DNA from: Puffinus mauretanicus
Lineage: Eukaryota; Chordata; Aves; Procellariiformes; Procellariidae
Direction: 5' to 3'
Length of the DNA: 64,000 bases
NCBI GenBank assembly: GCA_023333565.1
Contig: JAJKFH010004053.1
Location: 1,488,001 to 1,552,000 of the forward strand
Positions 63,546 through 64,000 of the stretch are shown here, one piece after another (position 1 is the stretch's first letter; each line of letters begins with the position of its first letter). Below the pieces are notes generated by a model. That model did not search any database and was not told where the DNA came from. It saw only the letters and a program-made list of their open reading frames with translations. A program made the position numbers and the translations under genes.

Positions 63546-64000
63546 ACAGCAGCAGAGTATTACTCGTTAGTGGGCTGCAGAGGTATTCTCTCTATCGGTT
63601 ATTTTCCTGCTGACCTTCTCATCATTGTACCAAAAGGCTGGTGTCCTGTGTTAGAACAATTAGAAATGCACTAAATGAGATGAAAGCTGCAAAGTCATGA
63701 CAATACTGGACAACTCTGATAATTTAATTTCATTATTATGATGCTTCTTTGTTGCTTTATTTAACTCATTAAATGTTAAATAGATGCTTTTATCAACTCA
63801 CTTGTAATTTAAGCTGTTGTTTATGATCCAGAACATAAACTCTCTGGTCCTTGAAAGAGGCGACTATTTTGTTCATGCAAACTCTTCTGTGATAGTATCT
63901 GAATTCAATGAAGGAGTGACTTTTTTTCAGCTCAGGGTACTCAGGATAAGTTTCTTTATCCTGATAGACCTGAGTATATCAGAGGTCACAGATGACATTG
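63546..64000. other. DLGAP1 intron, nothing recognised
   Basis: AT-rich non-coding sequence continuing to the window edge. Confidence 0.5.

Noticed and set aside
1..64000. tRNA, rRNA, operon-type gene clusters or an undescribed gene system
   Set aside because: No tRNA or rRNA sequence was recognised, and coding content is limited to one DLGAP1 exon and decayed retroelements; nothing supports a new system here.

Overview
The window looks like a piece of a bird nuclear genome. It is AT-rich, almost entirely non-coding DNA, scattered with CR1 LINE copies carrying the typical 3' tail of repeated ATTCTATG/ATTCTGTG units. It also holds avian endogenous-retrovirus LTR material and one clear vertebrate coding exon. 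The mix of CR1 subfamilies and the LTR that begins TGTCCTGG suggests a neoavian bird, possibly a passerine. I cannot name a species.

The only convincing protein-coding segment is at 60,401-61,354 (+). It is the first coding exon of DLGAP1 (SAPAP1/GKAP), the postsynaptic-density scaffold that links PSD-95 to SHANK proteins. The exon encodes residues 1-318 and ends at a good phase-0 donor. Its 5' UTR carries short upstream ORFs, one of which stops on top of the main start codon. The 60 kb before it is most simply the long 5' intron or upstream region of the same gene. I found no other exon there that I can support.

Layout: 1-13.6 kb unannotated AT-rich DNA; 13.7 kb a CR1 tail scrap; 16.9-18.7 kb two different CR1 copies head to head; 18.7-26.1 kb unannotated; 26.1-27.2 kb an old minus-strand CR1; 27.23-27.98 kb a solo ERV LTR with a 5-bp target duplication, an expanded ATT-type microsatellite and a nested CR1 3' end; 30.9-31.4 kb another minus-strand CR1; 34.0-34.8 kb a GC-rich LTR-retroelement fragment; 40.6-40.9 kb a small CpG-rich patch; 46.5-49.4 kb a 2.8 kb plus-strand CR1 covering endonuclease to 3' tail, inactivated by stops, frameshifts and a lost catalytic aspartate; 57.6-58.3 kb and 63.4-63.5 kb two remnants of a very old L2/L3-like LINE family; 60.3-61.4 kb the DLGAP1 exon.

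I see no operons, CRISPR arrays, tRNA or rRNA genes, and no evidence of an undescribed gene system. The most useful leads are the uORF/start overlap of DLGAP1, a strong acceptor-like site just after the exon, the CpG-rich patch, and several nested or juxtaposed repeats that record insertion history.
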